A stretch of 64,000 bases of DNA. It comes from Niastella vici (lineage in GTDB: Bacteria > Bacteroidota > Bacteroidia > Chitinophagales > Chitinophagaceae). This document shows positions 27,229 through 34,697 of the stretch, piece after piece. The DNA lies in contig NZ_LVYD01000058.1 in NCBI RefSeq assembly GCF_002077945.1, positions 558,001 to 622,000 of the forward strand, read 5' to 3'. Both the position numbers and the translations under genes were made by a program. Position 1 is the first letter of the stretch. Every line of letters starts with the position of its first letter. The notes under the pieces are model-generated. The model was not told the origin of the DNA. It did not search any database and was given only the letters and a program-made list of their open reading frames with translations.

Positions 27229-27280
27229 CCATGGCAAAATTTTCATTATGATGCCATCGGCGATGAAAATTTTGCCATGG
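27229..27280. repeat. Perfect 18-bp inverted repeat in front of the ada-alkB operon
   Basis: CCATGGCAAAATTTTCAT (27229-27246) and its exact complement (27263-27280) flank a 16-base spacer; the right arm ends 54 bases before the AraC-Ogt start. No T tract follows, so it does not look like an ordinary terminator. It may be an operator, an RNA leader hairpin or the footprint of a small mobile element. Confidence 0.85.
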
Positions 27281-27334
27281 TAAGTTCCGTCTGGCAATCA
27301 AAAACAATAAAAATTAACAGACGAAATAGTGTAT

Positions 27335-28186
27335 ATGGAAAAGCAACAGGAAATAAATTATAACCGGATTGCCGAAGCCATTGACTTCTACAGGCAGCAT
27401 TTTAAGGACCAGCCTTCGCTGGAAGCGGTGGCTGAGCATGTGCATGTAAGCCCCTTCCATTTTCAACGCATGTTTAAGGACTGGGCCGGGGTTACGCCCA
27501 AGCAATTCCTGCAATACCTTACCCTCGAACACGCCAAACAGGTGCTGAAAAAAGGCGCTTCGGTTACCCTGCTCGATGCGGCTTTTGAATCGGGGCTATC
27601 GGGCACCAGCCGCCTGCACGACCTGTTTATAAAGGTGGAGGGCATGACCCCGGGCGAATACAAGAACGGTGGCGAACAGCTGGCTATTAATTACAGTTTT
27701 GCCGAAAGTCCGTTCGGCACCATCATCATTGCCTCCACGCACAAGGGCATTTGCTATATGGCCTTTGTTGATGAAGAAGAAAAGGCCCTGCAGGAATTAA
27801 AGAACCAGTTCCCGAATGCAAAATACCGGCAGCTGAGCGACAAAATTCAACAGAACGCCCTGTTCATTTTTACGCAGGATTGGAACAAACTCCATGAAAT
27901 AAAGCTGCATTTGAAAGGAACGCCTTTCCAGATAAAAGTATGGGAAACCTTGCTGAAGATCCCGATGGGCGAACTGCAAACCTACAACAGCATTGCCTGT
28001 AAGCTCAACAATCCCCAGGCATCGCGGGCCGTGGGCTCAGCCGTGGGCAGTAACCCCGTGGCATTTTTAATTCCCTGTCACCGCGTAATAAAAGCAAACG
28101 GCGAATTTGGCCAGTATCATTGGGGCCCCACCCGTAAAAATGCCATTATTGGTTGGGAAGCGTCTAAATTTTCTTCTGCCATTTAA
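27335..28186 (+). CDS. AraC-Ogt fusion: Ada-like regulator and O6-methylguanine-DNA methyltransferase without the N-terminal zinc domain
   Basis: A 283-residue protein equivalent to the C-terminal two-thirds of E. coli Ada. Residues 8-105 are an AraC-type HTH (LEAVAEHVHVSPFHFQRMFKDWAGVTPKQFLQY). Residues 110-280 are the alkyltransferase domain: FQIKVWETLLKIPMGELQTYNSIA (DNA-binding helix) and the acceptor motif FLIPCHRVIKANGEFGQYHWG, with PCHRV intact. It removes methyl groups from O6-methylguanine irreversibly. The ATG at 27335 is preferred to a GTG two codons earlier. The usual N-terminal phosphotriester-sensing domain is missing and a related domain is encoded two genes downstream. Operon with alkB follows after 14 bases. 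Confidence 0.94.
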   Translation: MEKQQEINYNRIAEAIDFYRQHFKDQPSLEAVAEHVHVSPFHFQRMFKDWAGVTPKQFLQYLTLEHAKQVLKKGASVTLLDAAFESGLSGTSRLHDLFIKVEGMTPGEYKNGGEQLAINYSFAESPFGTIIIASTHKGICYMAFVDEEEKALQELKNQFPNAKYRQLSDKIQQNALFIFTQDWNKLHEIKLHLKGTPFQIKVWETLLKIPMGELQTYNSIACKLNNPQASRAVGSAVGSNPVAFLIPCHRVIKANGEFGQYHWGPTRKNAIIGWEASKFSSAI

Positions 28187-28200
28187 AATGTGACAACAGC

Positions 28201-28812
28201 ATGGAATTATTCAGCAATCATATAGATGAAACTATAAATTTTTTGCCACAGGATGGAACCGTTAATTATTATGGCAGGTTGTTAACGCGGCAGCAGGCAG
28301 ATCATTACCTGGAAAAATTATTGACGACCATTGCGTGGAAAAACGACGAAGCCGTCATTTTTGGCCGGCATATTATCACCAAACGAAAAGTGGCCTGGTA
28401 TGGCAATGAAAATTACAGCTATGCATACTCCAACATTACCAGGCATGCGTTAAAATGGACAAAAGAATTATTGGAGTTGAAAGCAATGGTGGAAGAAAAA
28501 ACAGGCGAAGTATTTAATTCTGTTTTACTGAACCTGTACCATACAGGTGAGGAAGGCATGGCCTGGCACAGCGATGATGAAAAAACATTGGGAAAGGACT
28601 CCACCATCGCCTCCTTCAGTTTTGGCGCCGAGCGTAAATTCTCTTTCAAACATAAACAAACAAAGGAAGTGGTGTCCATGATGCTGGAGCATGGCAGCCT
28701 GCTGGTGATGAAAGATACCACCCAAACGCACTGGCTGCATTGTTTGCCCAAGTCAAAACGCATTACCACACCCCGGGTAAACCTTACTTTCAGAACCATG
28801 ATACAGCAATAA
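28201..28812 (+). CDS. alkB: AlkB-type 2-oxoglutarate/Fe(II) dioxygenase for alkylated DNA
   Basis: A 203-residue oxygenase resembling the ALKBH2/3-like AlkB group. The iron site reads HSDDEKTLG (HxD, near 120) with the distal His in THWLHCLPK, and the 2-oxoglutarate-binding motif is RVNLTFR at the end (RxNxTFR). MLEHGSLLVMKD is also typical of the family. It oxidatively demethylates 1-methyladenine and 3-methylcytosine in DNA. It follows the AraC-Ogt gene by 14 bases and overlaps the next gene by one base (TAATG), giving a three-gene repair operon comparable to ada-alkB of E. coli. Intact by all motifs I can see. Confidence 0.95.
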   Translation: MELFSNHIDETINFLPQDGTVNYYGRLLTRQQADHYLEKLLTTIAWKNDEAVIFGRHIITKRKVAWYGNENYSYAYSNITRHALKWTKELLELKAMVEEKTGEVFNSVLLNLYHTGEEGMAWHSDDEKTLGKDSTIASFSFGAERKFSFKHKQTKEVVSMMLEHGSLLVMKDTTQTHWLHCLPKSKRITTPRVNLTFRTMIQQ

Positions 28813-29078
28813 TGATGATGAGGCATATTGAGCTGGGAAAAGATGCCCAAACCCGGCAGGCGGCGGTGCGCCGGTTGATCAGGAACGGGAGCATTCAATT
28901 TGGGGGGAACAGGCCCGCTAAGATTTACGGCAGGCTTTCCTGTGTGTCGGGCAAAAAAATGAAGGTAGCAAACCGGGTATTCTTTCAAAATGAACAGGAG
29001 GCTATTAAGGCAGGTTACCGACCTTGTGCGCGCTGTATGCAGGCGGCCTACCTGGAATGGAAAAATGCCTTATTTTAG
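28812..29078 (+). CDS. Stand-alone Ada-type zinc-binding domain lacking the acceptor cysteine
   Basis: An 88-residue protein related to the N-terminal metal-binding domain of Ada. The ATG at 28812 overlaps the alkB stop by one base; two more ATG codons follow directly. The recognisable core is IYGRLSCVSGKKM, then NRVFFQNEQEAIKAGYRPCARC. Aligned by eye with E. coli Ada (FCRPSC...GFRPCKRC), the residues corresponding to Cys42, Cys69 and Cys72 are present, but the methyl-accepting Cys38 is Gly. It could therefore bind zinc with fewer or different ligands, but is unlikely to accept a methyl group from phosphotriesters by the Ada route. A DNA-binding or partner role for the AraC-Ogt protein is inference. 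Confidence 0.82.
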   Translation: MMMRHIELGKDAQTRQAAVRRLIRNGSIQFGGNRPAKIYGRLSCVSGKKMKVANRVFFQNEQEAIKAGYRPCARCMQAAYLEWKNALF

Positions 29079-29084
29079 CGGGCC

Positions 29085-29136
29085 CTGAGCATTCTGAGCA
29101 GGCTCGCACTGAGCGAAGTCGAAGTGTCGAAGGGCC
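29085..29136. repeat. Short interspersed repeat, copy 2 (CTGAGCGAAGTCGAAG type)
   Basis: CACTGAGCGAAGTCGAAGTG followed by TCGAAGGGCC closely matches the copy at 7912-7944. It fills the gap between the Ada-domain gene and the three-domain hydrolase, preceded by a diverged partial copy (CCTGAGCATTCTGAGCAGG). Confidence 0.6.
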
Positions 29137-29143
29137 CTTCCAT

Positions 29144-31261
29144 ATGAAAAAAATACTTTCCAACCATTTCCTGTTAGTTGTTTTCCTGTTCACATATTCA
29201 GTAGTTGTTGCGCAAAAGCCCATCCGCATTTCGTGTATTGGTAATAGCATTACCGCCGGGGCAAAGCTCACGCATCCTGAGAAGAATGCTTATCCGGCAC
29301 AGCTGCAGCAATTGCTGGGAAGCAGTTATGAAGTGAAGAATTTTGGGGTGGGGGGCCGAACCGTGATCAAAGATTGTGACCGGTCGTACATGGCCACGCC
29401 GGCATACCAGGAGGCATTAAAAAGCAATCCGGATATTGTTACTATAAAGTTGGGCACCAACGACAGCCGCCTGCCTTACCGGTTGCAGATCGATAGTTTT
29501 ATGGCCGATTATAAAACGCTGGTCCATTCATTTCAACAACTGCCCTCACATCCCCGTATCATACTTTTATTGCCGGTTACTTCCTATGTTACCGATACCA
29601 TGAAGCATATAGATGCTGCCATAACCAAACTTATTCTGCCGCGCATAAGACAGGTCGCTTTTGAAGAAAAGCTCGAGCTGATCGATCTGCACAGCATCAC
29701 GGCCGATATGCTTACGGCCTTTCCCGATAGTTTGCATCCTTCATCCTTAGGCGCTACTATTCTGGCCAAACGGGTATATGAAGCCATCATCAATAAAACA
29801 GATGCCTCGTTCGATATTTTCAAAAAGATAAAAGAACCGTTCACTGTTTCTTCTTATTATGGTTATGATTGCGCCGAGTTCACCTTCAATGGTAAAAAGG
29901 CCAAAATTGTAAAACCCCGCCGCGCAGCCGAAGGCAGGCCCTGGATCTGGAATGCGCGTTTCTGGAATGTAGAACCGCAAACCGAGATCGCCCTGCTCGA
30001 CCGTGGTTTTCATGTAGTGTATTGCGATGTGGCCGAATTATTTGGCAATGCAGAGGCGATCGATAGCTGGAATAAATTTTTTGCATTTCTGCAAAAGGCC
30101 GGACTGGCGAAGCAAGCCTGCCTGGAAGGATTCAGCAGAGGTGGCATCTATGCATACAGCTGGGCCGCACAAAATCCCGATAAAGTTGCCTGCGTATATG
30201 CCGATGCACCGGTGCTGGATGTAAAAAGCTGGCCCGGGGGTAAAGGAAGCGGAAAAGGCAGCGCTGCAGAGTGGGCCACCTTTAAAAAGGATTTCGGATA
30301 TGCTACTGATTCAGCAGCCTGCACATTCAAGGGCAATCCCATTGATATAGTAGATAAGATCGTGCAGGGCGGTTATCCCATGCTGCATGTGGTGGGTGAT
30401 GCCGATAATGTAGTACCGGTGAGTGAGAACACTGCCATCTTTGAACAAAAGGTGCAGGCATTGGGTGGAAAGCTGCAGGTGATCCATAAACCCGGCGTTA
30501 ATCATCATCCGCACAGTTTGGCCAACCCAACCCCCATCGTTGATTTTATTTTGAAGGCTGTTCACAAGAAAATAATGTATGCGGTTATTCCGGCGCCCGG
30601 TGCAGAATACCGCTTTGGCAATGGGAGCGACTGGTGGGATAATTATGACGATATTCAACATTCGCTAGACAGTGTTGGCAAAGTAGACGTATTGTTCCTG
30701 GGCAATTCCATTACGCAAGCCATTGGTCATAGAAGCCTGGAGGTTAAAGGGGCGGGTACCCGTGCCTTTGACAGCGTATTAAGTTCGTACAAATATGGCG
30801 TTGCCGGCATTAGGGGCGACAGAACGCAGAACCTGTTATGGCGCATTCAGCATACCGAATTCTCAAAAGCTGATCCTGCAGTAGTGGTAGTGACAATTGG
30901 GGTTAACAATTTCAAGGATGAAGAGGCCCTGGATGTAGTAGCAGGTATTCAAACCATATTAAAAGCGCTGGATCAAAAATTGCCAACGGCAAAGATCGTG
31001 CTTATGGGACCGTTACCTGCGGGCAATACTATAAATGATGATTACCGCAAAAAGTACGCAATGGTACATGAGCAAATAAAAGAATTTGTCAATAACAAGA
31101 ACATCTTTTTCTGTGATCCTTCAAAAGCATTAATTAATGCAGCTACTGGTAACCTGGCCGATGGTTGTTACCGCCCCGATGGCATTCACCTTACTGAAAA
31201 AGGATATACCGCCTGGGCCGGCGAATTATTGCCGGTGATAAAACAGGTGATGGGAAAATAA
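29144..31261 (+). CDS. Three-domain secreted hydrolase: SGNH - alpha/beta hydrolase - SGNH
   Basis: A 705-residue exported protein; the ATG at 29144 gives signal peptide MKKILSNHFLLVVFLFTYSVVVAQ. Domain 1 (about 26-225) is an SGNH/GDSL esterase: CIGNSITAG (Ser), GVGGRT, LGTNDSR and DSLHPS (Asp/His). Domain 2 (about 235-475) is an alpha/beta hydrolase with the nucleophile elbow EGFSRGGIYAY and late GDADNVVP and GVNHHPHS for Asp and His. Domain 3 (about 490-705) is a second SGNH domain: FLGNSITQAIGH, GIRGD, IGVNNFKD and DGIHLTEKGY. All three active sites look complete. Such enzymes often deacylate polysaccharides; a carbohydrate-esterase role is inference. It is not obviously linked to the repair genes around it. 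Confidence 0.9.
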   Translation: MKKILSNHFLLVVFLFTYSVVVAQKPIRISCIGNSITAGAKLTHPEKNAYPAQLQQLLGSSYEVKNFGVGGRTVIKDCDRSYMATPAYQEALKSNPDIVTIKLGTNDSRLPYRLQIDSFMADYKTLVHSFQQLPSHPRIILLLPVTSYVTDTMKHIDAAITKLILPRIRQVAFEEKLELIDLHSITADMLTAFPDSLHPSSLGATILAKRVYEAIINKTDASFDIFKKIKEPFTVSSYYGYDCAEFTFNGKKAKIVKPRRAAEGRPWIWNARFWNVEPQTEIALLDRGFHVVYCDVAELFGNAEAIDSWNKFFAFLQKAGLAKQACLEGFSRGGIYAYSWAAQNPDKVACVYADAPVLDVKSWPGGKGSGKGSAAEWATFKKDFGYATDSAACTFKGNPIDIVDKIVQGGYPMLHVVGDADNVVPVSENTAIFEQKVQALGGKLQVIHKPGVNHHPHSLANPTPIVDFILKAVHKKIMYAVIPAPGAEYRFGNGSDWWDNYDDIQHSLDSVGKVDVLFLGNSITQAIGHRSLEVKGAGTRAFDSVLSSYKYGVAGIRGDRTQNLLWRIQHTEFSKADPAVVVVTIGVNNFKDEEALDVVAGIQTILKALDQKLPTAKIVLMGPLPAGNTINDDYRKKYAMVHEQIKEFVNNKNIFFCDPSKALINAATGNLADGCYRPDGIHLTEKGYTAWAGELLPVIKQVMGK

Positions 31262-31268
31262 ATTTCGG

Positions 31269-32357
31269 TTAATTGATCACTGATTGTTTTACTTCAGTGG
31301 ATTGGTTTAAAAAATCGCCATAAGCTTTCCCGGCTTTGGTAACAAGCGGTTGTATTGCTTTAGGGACGGCTTTAAAGAATTGTGCTTCTACCAGTAGTTT
31401 CCCTTTTTGCACGGTTCGTTTCCAGATCCCGGTTACCTGTCCGTTCACCACAATAACAGGCCGGAAGTATCCATTATTTGAGACCGCGAATTTTTTCAGA
31501 TCGCCGGGGTACATGGCCGAGCGGTCTTTGTAACTGATAATGTATTCGTCGTAGGCGGGCAATAAATAAACGCTGTTTTGTTTTTTGGGCGGAACCGCAA
31601 GCGATGGGGGCAGCCAGTAGGATTGTCCGCTTATCTTCTCTTCTTGCAGCTGATCTTTTATGGCTTCCAACCCCTGCCGGGCGGTGGTAATATTTAAACC
31701 CGACCACCACACAAAATCTGAGAGCGTGGCTGGGCCATGGCTATTGAAATATTTTTGCGCCAGCAGGGCGATGGCTTCTTCTTTTTTCAGTTCTTTCTTT
31801 TTGGGCACCCACTCCTGTAACAAGGCATAAGTTGGTTCTTTCTCTTTCAGGCTGCCGCTGCAAATAAGCCCTTCCATTTCGGCCCAGAAAAAAATATGCG
31901 AGGAGCGGTTATTGTCAACAGCGATCTTTGCTTTCTTAAATTCCTGTAACAGTTCCTCGCGGGTTAAATGCCCGTGTTTTGTCAATGCCTTTTCAATAAT
32001 GGAATTGGTTTTCCTGAGAACGGCCGGGGTTAGTCCCGTTTCTTTATGCCGCGCTTTAACCAGGGCTTTTAATTTGGGCGCCGATAGGGCCAGCATCCAG
32101 TAAATATCTTCTGCGGTTACCAAATGCCAGGTAGGCCGTAAGAGATGGGTTCTCAGAATTTCTCCTTTATGAATGGCGGCTTCAATAATTTTTTCAGTAG
32201 CTGATGGCAATCGAATGCCAACGGCCCATTTCGACATGTGATAATCCTGCGCCTGCATAACGCCCATCCAGGAGATAATGTCTTTCGCTTTTTTGAATTT
32301 GGTAATAGCAATTTGCTGGTTGTGTAACCTGCAATGGGTAATATCAGTTATGCTCAT
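31269..32357 (-). CDS. HTH_42 winged-helix protein, candidate AlkZ-like DNA glycosylase
   Basis: A 362-residue member of the HTH_42 (DUF1006) family, which includes the DNA glycosylases AlkZ and YcaQ/AlkX that release bulky or cross-linked alkyl adducts. Family features: MGVMQAQDYHMSKWAVGIRLP near residue 31, where QAQ fits the QxQ catalytic motif of AlkZ-type enzymes; LRTHLLRPTWHLV near 90; DFVWWSGLN; and LLPAYDEYIISYKDRS near 260. It converges with the three-domain hydrolase, ending 7 bases after it, and lies near an O6-alkylguanine and AlkB operon, consistent with DNA repair. Glycosylase activity is inferred from the motif only; many family members are uncharacterised. Cytoplasmic, no signal peptide. 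Confidence 0.82.
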   Translation of the reverse strand: MSITDITHCRLHNQQIAITKFKKAKDIISWMGVMQAQDYHMSKWAVGIRLPSATEKIIEAAIHKGEILRTHLLRPTWHLVTAEDIYWMLALSAPKLKALVKARHKETGLTPAVLRKTNSIIEKALTKHGHLTREELLQEFKKAKIAVDNNRSSHIFFWAEMEGLICSGSLKEKEPTYALLQEWVPKKKELKKEEAIALLAQKYFNSHGPATLSDFVWWSGLNITTARQGLEAIKDQLQEEKISGQSYWLPPSLAVPPKKQNSVYLLPAYDEYIISYKDRSAMYPGDLKKFAVSNNGYFRPVIVVNGQVTGIWKRTVQKGKLLVEAQFFKAVPKAIQPLVTKAGKAYGDFLNQSTEVKQSVIN

Positions 32358-32375
32358 GTAATGTCAATAAGAAAC

Positions 32376-33356
32376 TCAAACTTCAACCGCTTCCTTGTTG
32401 TATTTGTTGCGGTATTCAATGGGCGATAAACCGGTGATCTTCCTGAACACCGTTCTAAAGGCTTTCACATCGGAATAGCCAACATCATACATCACTTCAT
32501 TCACGTTCTTGCGGCTGTTCTCCAGTTGCTTTTTAGCCGCTTCAATTTTTACGCGTTGAATATATTCGATGGGAGTGTTATTGGTGGCTTTTTTAAAGCG
32601 CCTGATAAAATGCCGTTTTCCGATGGCATATTTTACGGCCAGCTCTTCAACCGAGATGCGCTCAGTGACATTACTCTCAATAAATTCCTGGGCTTGTTTT
32701 ATGGGTTCGTCCTCATGCTTTTTTTGACCGTTGAACATGATGAACGGCGACTGCGTTTTTCTGTCAATTTCCAGTGCATACACTTTGGCAGCCATGATGG
32801 CCATTTCGCGGCCGGCATGTTTTTCAACCAGGTGCAATAGCAGGTTCCAGTAGGAAGAAGCGCCGCCGCTTGAATACAACCCCTGTTGCTCCGTAACAAT
32901 TCTGCCATCGACCAGGGTTACTTCGGGAAACATTTCCCGGAACTCGTTTGCCGACAGCCAGTGGCTGCTGCATTCTTTTCCATTTAATAACCCGGTAGCT
33001 GCCAATAGAAAGGCGCCAATGCATAAACTGGCCACTTCTGCACCCTGGTGAAATTGATCAATGATCCAGGGTGTGAAGCCTTCATTCTTTTTGATTGCAG
33101 CCCTCAGATCACCGCCAATGGCCGGCACCATTATGAGATCGGTCTTTTTTACATCGCCGATCAGGGCATCGGCATGAACCGTAAAAGTGCCATTGTGCAA
33201 TTCAACTTCTTTGGTAAGCCCTACCAGCTGTACTTTAAAGGCTGGTGGTTTGCCGGCAGCTGCGAGGAAGTCGTTTACGCCGGTAAAAATGATCCGCGGG
33301 TCAACAATACTGGCCATCACCGCATCGTGCGGAATAAGAATGCTGATGTGTTTCAT
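32376..33356 (-). CDS. GlxA-family transcriptional regulator (DJ-1/PfpI domain plus AraC HTH)
   Basis: A 326-residue regulator. Residues 1-195 form a DJ-1/PfpI-like domain: ISILIPHDAVMASI at the start and EVASLCIGAFLLAATGLLNGKECSSHW around the nucleophile elbow, where Cys lies in SLCIGAF. Residues 215-320 are an AraC-type HTH (ISVEELAVKYAIGKRHFIRRFKKATNNTPIEYIQRVKIEAAKKQLE and VNEVMYDVGYSDVKAFRTVFRKITGLSPIEYRNKY). It binds DNA; the ligand is unknown. It ends 19 bases upstream (in genome order) of the HTH_42 gene start, with both on the minus strand, and may be co-transcribed with it. It diverges from the reductase gene at 33670, a common arrangement for a regulator and its target. Confidence 0.92.
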   Translation of the reverse strand: MKHISILIPHDAVMASIVDPRIIFTGVNDFLAAAGKPPAFKVQLVGLTKEVELHNGTFTVHADALIGDVKKTDLIMVPAIGGDLRAAIKKNEGFTPWIIDQFHQGAEVASLCIGAFLLAATGLLNGKECSSHWLSANEFREMFPEVTLVDGRIVTEQQGLYSSGGASSYWNLLLHLVEKHAGREMAIMAAKVYALEIDRKTQSPFIMFNGQKKHEDEPIKQAQEFIESNVTERISVEELAVKYAIGKRHFIRRFKKATNNTPIEYIQRVKIEAAKKQLENSRKNVNEVMYDVGYSDVKAFRTVFRKITGLSPIEYRNKYNKEAVEV

Positions 33357-33500
33357 AATAATATAGCAATTTGTCGTTATTTAACAACCTGCATCCGGGG
33401 GTTATTAAGTCTGATTATCCACCCTTTATGCCTTTCCCGTTAAAGGTAAGAAACTATAAAGTCGCGAACAACCCGTCAGGAAGTCATTTTCACACTCTGT

Positions 33501-33527
33501 CAAACCTATTTGCCGTTGGTACCTTTG
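33501..33527. promoter_or_regulatory. Overlapping divergent promoter words between the GlxA regulator and reductase genes
   Basis: TACCTTTG at 33520-33527 matches TANNTTTG on the plus strand, facing the reductase. CAAACCTA at 33501-33508 reads TAGGTTTG on the minus strand, facing the regulator. The -33 elements are poor on both sides. Each transcript would have a leader of about 140 bases. The remainder of the 313-base gap shows no gene. Confidence 0.4.
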
Positions 33528-33669
33528 TAGCACATCACCTGATCATTAAACAAATGCTTATGAAACAGGCAATAAAAAGAAAGCGGCTTGCAGCAATTTG
33601 TTTGCCATTAACTGTAAAGGTCATTTTTAATGACAGGGGTATTGCACAAACCAGCAAACAGACGGGAAT

Positions 33670-34242
33670 ATGCGAAAAGTAATTGTATCCATGAATGTGA
33701 CCCTTGATGGTTTTATGGCCGGCATTGATTGCGGGTTAGACTGGCATTTTAAAACCTGGAACGAGGAAATGGCAAGGGCAACAGCCCTGCAATTAAGTGA
33801 GGCCGATACCATTTTGCTGGGCGGCATTACTTACCGGGGCATGGCGCAATACTGGAATTCGGATCCGGTGAACATGATAAGGCCACGAACCGATCTTGAT
33901 TTTGCTTCTATGTTGAACAGTTACCCCAAAGTGGTTTTCTCAAAAAGCATGACAAGTGTTAGCTGGAATAATGCCCGGCTGGCCAAAAGGAATATTGGGG
34001 AAGAAGTAAGTGAATTAAAGCACCGCAGGGGGAAAGACATGATCGTGTATGGAAGCGGAAAAATAGTAACAGCGTTAACAAAGCTTGGACTGGTTGATGA
34101 ATTCAGGATGTGGGTGCACCCCGTGGTGATTGGCTGTGGTAAACCGGTGTTTAAGGAGTTGAGCGGAATACTCAATTTGAAACTGGTGAAAACAGAAGTG
34201 TTCAGCTCGGGGGTGGTGATATTGTATTATGCGGTAAAATAA
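33670..34242 (+). CDS. Dihydrofolate reductase-like protein (RibD C-terminal family)
   Basis: A 190-residue reductase-fold protein. It opens with MRKVIVSMNVTLDGFMAG, the typical RibD_C/DHFR-like first strand, followed by SEADTILLGGITYRGMAQYW, PKVVFSKSM, GKDMIVYGSGKIVTALTKLGLVDEFRMWVHPVVIGCGKPVF. These are the NADPH-binding and substrate-lid motifs of the YyaP/YwjB-type family. It is shorter than true RibD and lacks the deaminase domain, so a stand-alone NAD(P)H-dependent reductase of unknown substrate is likely. It is divergent to a GlxA-type regulator that may control it. Confidence 0.9.
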   Translation: MRKVIVSMNVTLDGFMAGIDCGLDWHFKTWNEEMARATALQLSEADTILLGGITYRGMAQYWNSDPVNMIRPRTDLDFASMLNSYPKVVFSKSMTSVSWNNARLAKRNIGEEVSELKHRRGKDMIVYGSGKIVTALTKLGLVDEFRMWVHPVVIGCGKPVFKELSGILNLKLVKTEVFSSGVVILYYAVK

Positions 34243-34246
34243 AAAA

Positions 34247-34291
34247 GACCTGTAAGAGCTCGATCCGTTTTGCCGGGTTCCCTTACAGGTC
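34247..34291. terminator. Bidirectional terminator between convergent genes
   Basis: GACCTGTAAG (34247-34256) pairs perfectly with CTTACAGGTC (34282-34291). The A run just before it gives a good U tract on the minus strand; the plus-strand tail (CTTCTT) is weaker. Confidence 0.75.
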
Positions 34292-34302
34292 CTTCTTGCT
34301 TG

Positions 34303-34662
34303 TTAATTAAAAAAATGTTCCGAAACGATCTTGCCATTCTTTACTTCGTAGGTACAAAGCTCGGTCATGTCCATATGGTCCTTGTTCTTCATAGTAACAT
34401 CCATATGCATAGTGCATGCAAATGAATTACTTGCAACCATGGGTTCACTAACTTCGAGCTTTTTCATGGACTCAACCATGTTGTTCCATTGTTTACCTTT
34501 TTCAATGATGGCTTTCAATCCTTTTGTTTCTTTTTCGAAACCACCACCAGCTTGTGCTTCAATGCTCATGGCGTTTTCTGCAAACAACTCTTTTTGGGCA
34601 GTTTCAAACTCGCCCTTGCGGCATAGTTCAACCAGCCGGTTGGCAATCTGATTCGTTGTCAT
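34303..34662 (-). CDS. SnoaL/NTF2-like small protein
   Basis: A 119-residue protein without a signal peptide. The pattern IANRLVELCRKGEFETAQKELFAENAMSIEA, then helices and curved strands ending YEVKNGKIVSEHFFN, fits the SnoaL/nuclear-transport-factor-2 cone fold used by small isomerases, hydrolases and ligand-binding domains. It lies 35 bases beyond the stop of the ECF sigma gene on the same strand, so it is probably in the same transcript. Interestingly, the sigma factor itself ends in a SnoaL-like domain. No catalytic residue could be assigned. Confidence 0.8.
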   Translation of the reverse strand: MTTNQIANRLVELCRKGEFETAQKELFAENAMSIEAQAGGGFEKETKGLKAIIEKGKQWNNMVESMKKLEVSEPMVASNSFACTMHMDVTMKNKDHMDMTELCTYEVKNGKIVSEHFFN

Positions 34663-34697
34663 AGCAAAAAAATTTACTATTAAGGTACTTAAAAAAC

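Noticed and set aside
28419-28988. A 189-codon minus-strand frame over alkB
   Set aside because: It covers both alkB and the Ada-domain gene antisense; the plus-strand proteins have clear active-site motifs.
33371-33682. A 103-codon plus-strand frame before the reductase
   Set aside because: It runs across the promoter-like region and overlaps the reductase start; no domain or signal is recognisable.
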